This document shows, piece after piece, positions 6,115-6,973 of a DNA stretch of 6,973 nucleotides; the stretch's first letter is position 1; the number at the start of each line of letters is the position of its first letter. Origin of the DNA: an uncultured Leucobacter sp. (GTDB taxonomy: Bacteria > Actinomycetota > Actinomycetes > Actinomycetales > Microbacteriaceae). Under the pieces are notes generated by a model. That model had not been told where the DNA came from, ran no database searches, and saw only the letters and a list, made by a program, of their open reading frames with translations. The position numbers and the translations under genes were made by a program. Location: NCBI GenBank assembly GCA_945952575.1, contig CAMFIY010000147.1, positions 1 through 6,973 on the forward strand, written 5' to 3'.

Positions 6115-6973
6115 GACTCGTTCTCCGTTTCCTGTGCCGGTGCCGCATGACCGAACGCTCCGGCGACGATCGCCTCGGGTGTGATCTGCGGTCCGGTGAG
6201 TTCGGTGGTGATGGTGCCGCTGTTCATCACGTAGATGCGGTCGGCGATGCCCATGATCTCTTCGAGATCACTCGATATGGCGAGCACCCCCGCCCCCTGG
6301 TCGCACAGCTCTCTGAGCTGCGCGTATATCTGCTGGCGGGAGCCGACATCGACGCCGGCCGTCGGCTCGGTGACGACGAAGACCCGCCGCTCCTTGGTCA
6401 ATGCCCGGGCGAGCACGACCTTCTGCTGGTTTCCGCCGGAGAGCATGCCGACCTCGCGTTCGGGCAACGGCGGTCGCACGTCGGTGCGCTCGACGAGGTC
6501 GGTGGCGACCTTCTTGAGCGCACCTCCGCGCAGGAATCCGAAGGGGCTGTACTTGCGGGTGCCGACCACCTCGAGCGTGATGTTCTCCGCGACGCTGCGC
6601 TGCAGGGAGAGCGCCTCACGCCGGCGGTCCTCCGGCATGAAGCCGATGCCGAGATCGAGCATGCGTCGCGGGACCGGCTTCGTGACGGTGGTACCGGCGA
6701 TCGTGTAGCTTCCCGTGATCGTCGGTTCGAGACCGAGGATCATCCGGGCGAGGTCGCTCTTGCCCGACCCCACGAGACCGGCGACGCCGACGATCTCACC
6801 TTGGCGAACCGTGAGCGACACGCCTCTCACCTTGCTGTTGGCGCTCGCCACTCCGTCGATCTGGATCAAGGGCTCGCCGATCTGAGTCGCCTTGTGCGGA
6901 TACACCTCGGTGAGTTCCCGGCCCACCATGTCGGAGAGCAGGGTTCGATCCTCGACCTCGTCGAGGAGGTAGG
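6111..6973 (-). CDS. RbsA-type sugar ABC transporter ATP-binding protein, C-terminal half (5' end outside window)
   Basis: The visible 286 residues are the second nucleotide-binding domain of a duplicated RbsA/MglA-type ATPase (whole proteins about 500 aa), which powers CUT2 importers from the cytoplasmic side. The frame is open to the window edge, and the Met at 6929 sits in the inter-domain linker motif MVGREL..VYP, so it is not the start. Counting from that Met: Walker A GLVGSGKS (51-58), the family motif GIGFMPEDRR (94-103), signature LSGGNQQK (163-170), Walker B region VFVVTEPTAGVD (183-194) and H-loop region ISSDLEEIMGIADRI (218-232). The Walker B aspartate is replaced by Thr187 (codon 6369-6371) while the catalytic Glu188 is kept; family members normally read LDEPT. 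The switch His is Ser, which is usual for domain 2 of this family. The stop overlaps the permease start by 4 bp. A periplasmic-type binding protein is expected further upstream but is not in view. Confidence 0.93.
   Translation of the reverse strand, partial: YLLDEVEDRTLLSDMVGRELTEVYPHKATQIGEPLIQIDGVASANSKVRGVSLTVRQGEIVGVAGLVGSGKSDLARMILGLEPTITGSYTIAGTTVTKPVPRRMLDLGIGFMPEDRRREALSLQRSVAENITLEVVGTRKYSPFGFLRGGALKKVATDLVERTDVRPPLPEREVGMLSGGNQQKVVLARALTKERRVFVVTEPTAGVDVGSRQQIYAQLRELCDQGAGVLAISSDLEEIMGIADRIYVMNSGTITTELTGPQITPEAIVAGAFGHAAPAQETENES

Noticed and set aside
5458..6150. Plus-strand frame with a very His/Asp/Glu-rich product opposite the permease
   Set aside because: The composition is the mirror of hydrophobic Val/Ile/Leu codons read on the other strand, so it is a shadow and not a metal-binding protein.

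Overview
This window comes from a high-GC bacterium (about two thirds G+C by eye, with G/C-ending codons throughout). GTG and TTG starts, 4-bp gene overlaps and the codon style suggest an actinomycete, perhaps Microbacteriaceae; that placement is an inference. Apart from one gene at the left edge, the whole window is a single tightly packed minus-strand operon whose promoter and first genes lie beyond the right edge.

Layout, left to right. Positions 1-599 (+) hold the 3' part of a short-chain dehydrogenase/reductase gene. It converges, with only 8 bp between stop codons, on the last gene of the operon. In transcription order (right to left) the minus-strand operon encodes: the C-terminal half of an RbsA-type sugar ABC transporter ATPase (6111-6973, cut by the window edge); an RbsC-type ABC permease (5050-6114); a biotin carboxylase (3617-5053); a KipI/PxpB-type carboxyltransferase-like subunit (2625-3620); a KipA/PxpC-type carboxyltransferase-like subunit (1630-2604); a LamB/YcsF (PxpA-type) protein (869-1633); and a 70-residue biotin carrier protein (608-820). 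Four of the six junctions are 4-bp ATGA or GTGA overlaps; the other two are gaps of 20 and 48 nt.

How the genes fit together. Biotin carboxylase, biotin carrier and two carboxyltransferase-like subunits are the same parts that are fused in urea carboxylase. Several motifs in the KipI and KipA proteins resemble the urea carboxylase carboxyltransferase domain more than the stand-alone PxpB/PxpC proteins of the ATP-dependent 5-oxoprolinase. There is no acyl-CoA carboxyltransferase (AccA/AccD) and no allophanate hydrolase in the window; a LamB/YcsF protein occupies the place of the hydrolase. The best reading is a split, biotin-dependent amide or lactam carboxylase/hydrolase: an imported compound is N-carboxylated by the four-subunit enzyme and then opened or hydrolysed with the PxpA-like protein. 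The linked CUT2-type ABC transporter probably imports the substrate. The substrate (5-oxoproline, another lactam, a urea or guanidine derivative) cannot be told from this sequence. Oddities include a Walker B Asp-to-Thr change in the transporter ATPase and altered conserved motifs in the PxpA-like protein.

No RNA genes, insertion sequences, CRISPR arrays or convincing terminators were seen, and no non-coding stretch exceeds 48 bp.
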